From positions 1 to 22,774 of the forward strand of contig JAEXLC010000072.1 of assembly GCA_023445495.1 (NCBI GenBank): DNA of 22,774 nucleotides, written 5' to 3'. A model generated the notes under the pieces. The model had not been told where the DNA came from. It did no database searches and saw nothing but the letters and a program-made list of their open reading frames with translations. The stretch comes from Pseudomonadota bacterium (lineage in GTDB: Bacteria; Pseudomonadota; Alphaproteobacteria; Sphingomonadales; Sphingomonadaceae). Shown piece by piece: positions 21,847 through 22,774 of this stretch. The position numbers and the translations under genes are program-made. Positions within the stretch are counted from its first letter, which is position 1, and each line of letters opens with the position of its first letter.

Positions 21847-21907
21847 AACCAGGAGGGTACGGCCGAGTACCCGCCACCTACCCCCTCCGGGGGAGGATAT
21901 TGCGAGC

Positions 21908-22156
21908 CTAGCCCTCCCCCCGGGTGATCCGGGCGAGCAGCCGGGTCTCGCGATGGCATTGGTGGCAGAAGGCGAAATCGAACGTCTCGCTGAGCACCCA
22001 GGCCTGGGAACTGGCGTCCCATTCGGCCCAGGCGTCGCGGGTGACGGCAACACCGCCGCAACGCTCGCATGCATATTCGACCCGAGGAGCATCGCCTTCT
22101 GCCACGCCCGGGACGATACGCGATTCCCGGTCCGTTTCGGCGGCAACCCCCTCCAT
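21908..22156 (-). CDS. Small zinc-ribbon-like protein
   Basis: 82-residue protein with two CxxC pairs, C30-x2-C33 (YACERCGG) and C64-x2-C67 (FCHQCHRE), the layout of a zinc ribbon. Between them is a Trp-rich segment (AWAEWDASSQAWVL). The N-terminal 20 or so residues are low in structure. There is no good ribosome site before the ATG at 22156, so the true start could be further in. The same Cys arrangement occurs in many small uncharacterised alphaproteobacterial proteins; no function is known. A strong CGGCCG/CGGCCG hairpin (22174-22190) lies in the 80-base space to the divergent cytochrome gene. Confidence 0.7.
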   Translation of the reverse strand: MEGVAAETDRESRIVPGVAEGDAPRVEYACERCGGVAVTRDAWAEWDASSQAWVLSETFDFAFCHQCHRETRLLARITRGEG

Positions 22157-22236
22157 AATGGAGAAGGTTTGCCCGGCCGTTGCGCGGCCGCCCGGGCGGG
22201 CCTAGCCTGATGCGCCTCCGACCAAGGGAGCTATCC

Positions 22237-22719
22237 ATGCGCAAGTCCATGCTCGCACTCGGCGCCGCCGGTGCCCTGTTCACCAGCCTCGCCGCCACCG
22301 CCCCCGCCAGCCGCGCGCTGCCTGCCGCCGCCGATCCGAACGCGGAACTGATCGCCGGACGCAAGGCCGCGTTCCTGATGTCCGGCGCGCTGTTCGGCCA
22401 GATCAAGGCGGGCGTCGACCGGGGCGACGATCCCAAGACGCTGGGCTTCGCCGCCCGCGCGCTGTCGCGCTGGGCGAGCGCGCTACCCGGCATGTTCCCC
22501 GCCGGCAGCGGCGGCGCACCTTCCGAAGCGCTGCCCGCGGTGTGGAGCGACCGGGCAGGGTTTGAAGCGAAGGCAGCGGACTATGCCGCGGCCGCGACCA
22601 AGCTCGCCGACCTGGCGCGCGCGGGCGACAAGCCGGGCTTCGCGGCGCAGTTCGCGGTGGTGGGGGGTACGTGCAAGGCGTGCCATGATGTGTATCGCAA
22701 GGCCGAAGACAAGCATTGA
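22237..22719 (+). CDS. Class II c-type cytochrome (c'/c556-like), periplasmic
   Basis: 160-residue exported haem protein. It has a signal peptide (MRKSMLALGAAGALFTSLAA, cleavage probably near residue 28), a four-helix-bundle body and the single haem-attachment motif C146-K-A-C149-H150 near the C-terminus, as in cytochromes c' and c556. Near the mature N-terminus, M48 (AAFLMSGAL) is placed where low-spin c556-type proteins have their axial methionine; if it ligates, this is an electron-transfer protein rather than a ligand-binding c'. GGGAG before the ATG at 22237 supports the start. No redox partner is adjacent. Confidence 0.9.
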   Translation: MRKSMLALGAAGALFTSLAATAPASRALPAAADPNAELIAGRKAAFLMSGALFGQIKAGVDRGDDPKTLGFAARALSRWASALPGMFPAGSGGAPSEALPAVWSDRAGFEAKAADYAAAATKLADLARAGDKPGFAAQFAVVGGTCKACHDVYRKAEDKH

Positions 22720-22760
22720 GGGGGTAGAGACAGGCCCTCCTGCTCCCAGCCCCCTTGGTT

Positions 22761-22774
22761 CCCCGGCGAAAGCC
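22761..22774. repeat. Start of a further dispersed repeat, cut by window end
   Basis: CCCCGGCGAAAGCC matches the beginning of the repeat at 21753 with one difference. The window ends inside it, so its extent is unknown. Confidence 0.45.

Noticed and set aside
17715..22493. A 1592-codon open frame on the minus strand, antisense to the MFS, ptrB and cytochrome genes
   Set aside because: Its translation is Arg/Asp/Gly/His-rich low complexity with no recognisable domain, and it is opposite genes with intact catalytic motifs. Long stop-free antisense frames are normal in such GC-rich codon usage.

Overview
The window looks like chromosomal DNA of a sphingomonad (Alphaproteobacteria, Sphingomonas or a close relative). 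It is very GC-rich, the genes are tightly packed with many ATGA/GTGA/TGATG stop-start overlaps, and the intergenic DNA near the right end carries GGCGAAGGCC-type dispersed repeats of the kind I associate with sphingomonad genomes. The assignment comes from gene content and style, not from a marker gene.

Left part, all on the minus strand and read from right to left. A multispanning membrane protein (7117-7764) precedes a glutathione-dependent formaldehyde operon: adhC/frmA, an atypical VOC protein, a small cupin, purU, fghA and a putidaredoxin-reductase-type FAD enzyme, five of them joined by overlaps or gaps of about 10 bases. Next comes a small XRE regulator plus a four-helix membrane protein with its own promoter bracketed by two matching inverted repeats (CCTGAC-N5-GTCAGG type), then a TraB/GumN protein and a DUF1440/YagU-like membrane protein.

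Centre, plus strand. The biotin genes bioF-bioD-bioA (7865-10877) start divergently from the formaldehyde side across an 8+6+8 inverted repeat. A perfect 21-bp tandem duplication lies on the bioA stop codon. It is followed by a 10-10-10 inverted repeat and a compact arsenic operon, arsI-arsR-aqpS-arsC (10965-12785), which has an aquaglyceroporin and no ArsB or Acr3 pump. A tRNA-Thr(GGU) gene on the minus strand follows.

Right part. Two very small genes that a gene finder would probably miss (51 aa on plus, 38 aa on minus) converge and overlap at their 3' ends; the 38-aa one is stop-start coupled to a long-form Xaa-Pro aminopeptidase. Then come a D-threonine aldolase-like PLP enzyme, a small glycine-zipper exported protein, an orphan TonB, a LysR regulator divergent from an MFS exporter, oligopeptidase B, a repeat-rich 257-base spacer, a small zinc-ribbon protein and a class II c-type cytochrome.

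Most genes are ordinary housekeeping or detoxification functions. The items most worth a second look are the formaldehyde operon with its unexplained VOC, cupin and reductase members, the XRE/membrane pair with paired operators, the arsI-aqpS operon, and the coupled 38-aa membrane peptide. Nothing here is a phage, CRISPR array, insertion sequence or obvious defence island.
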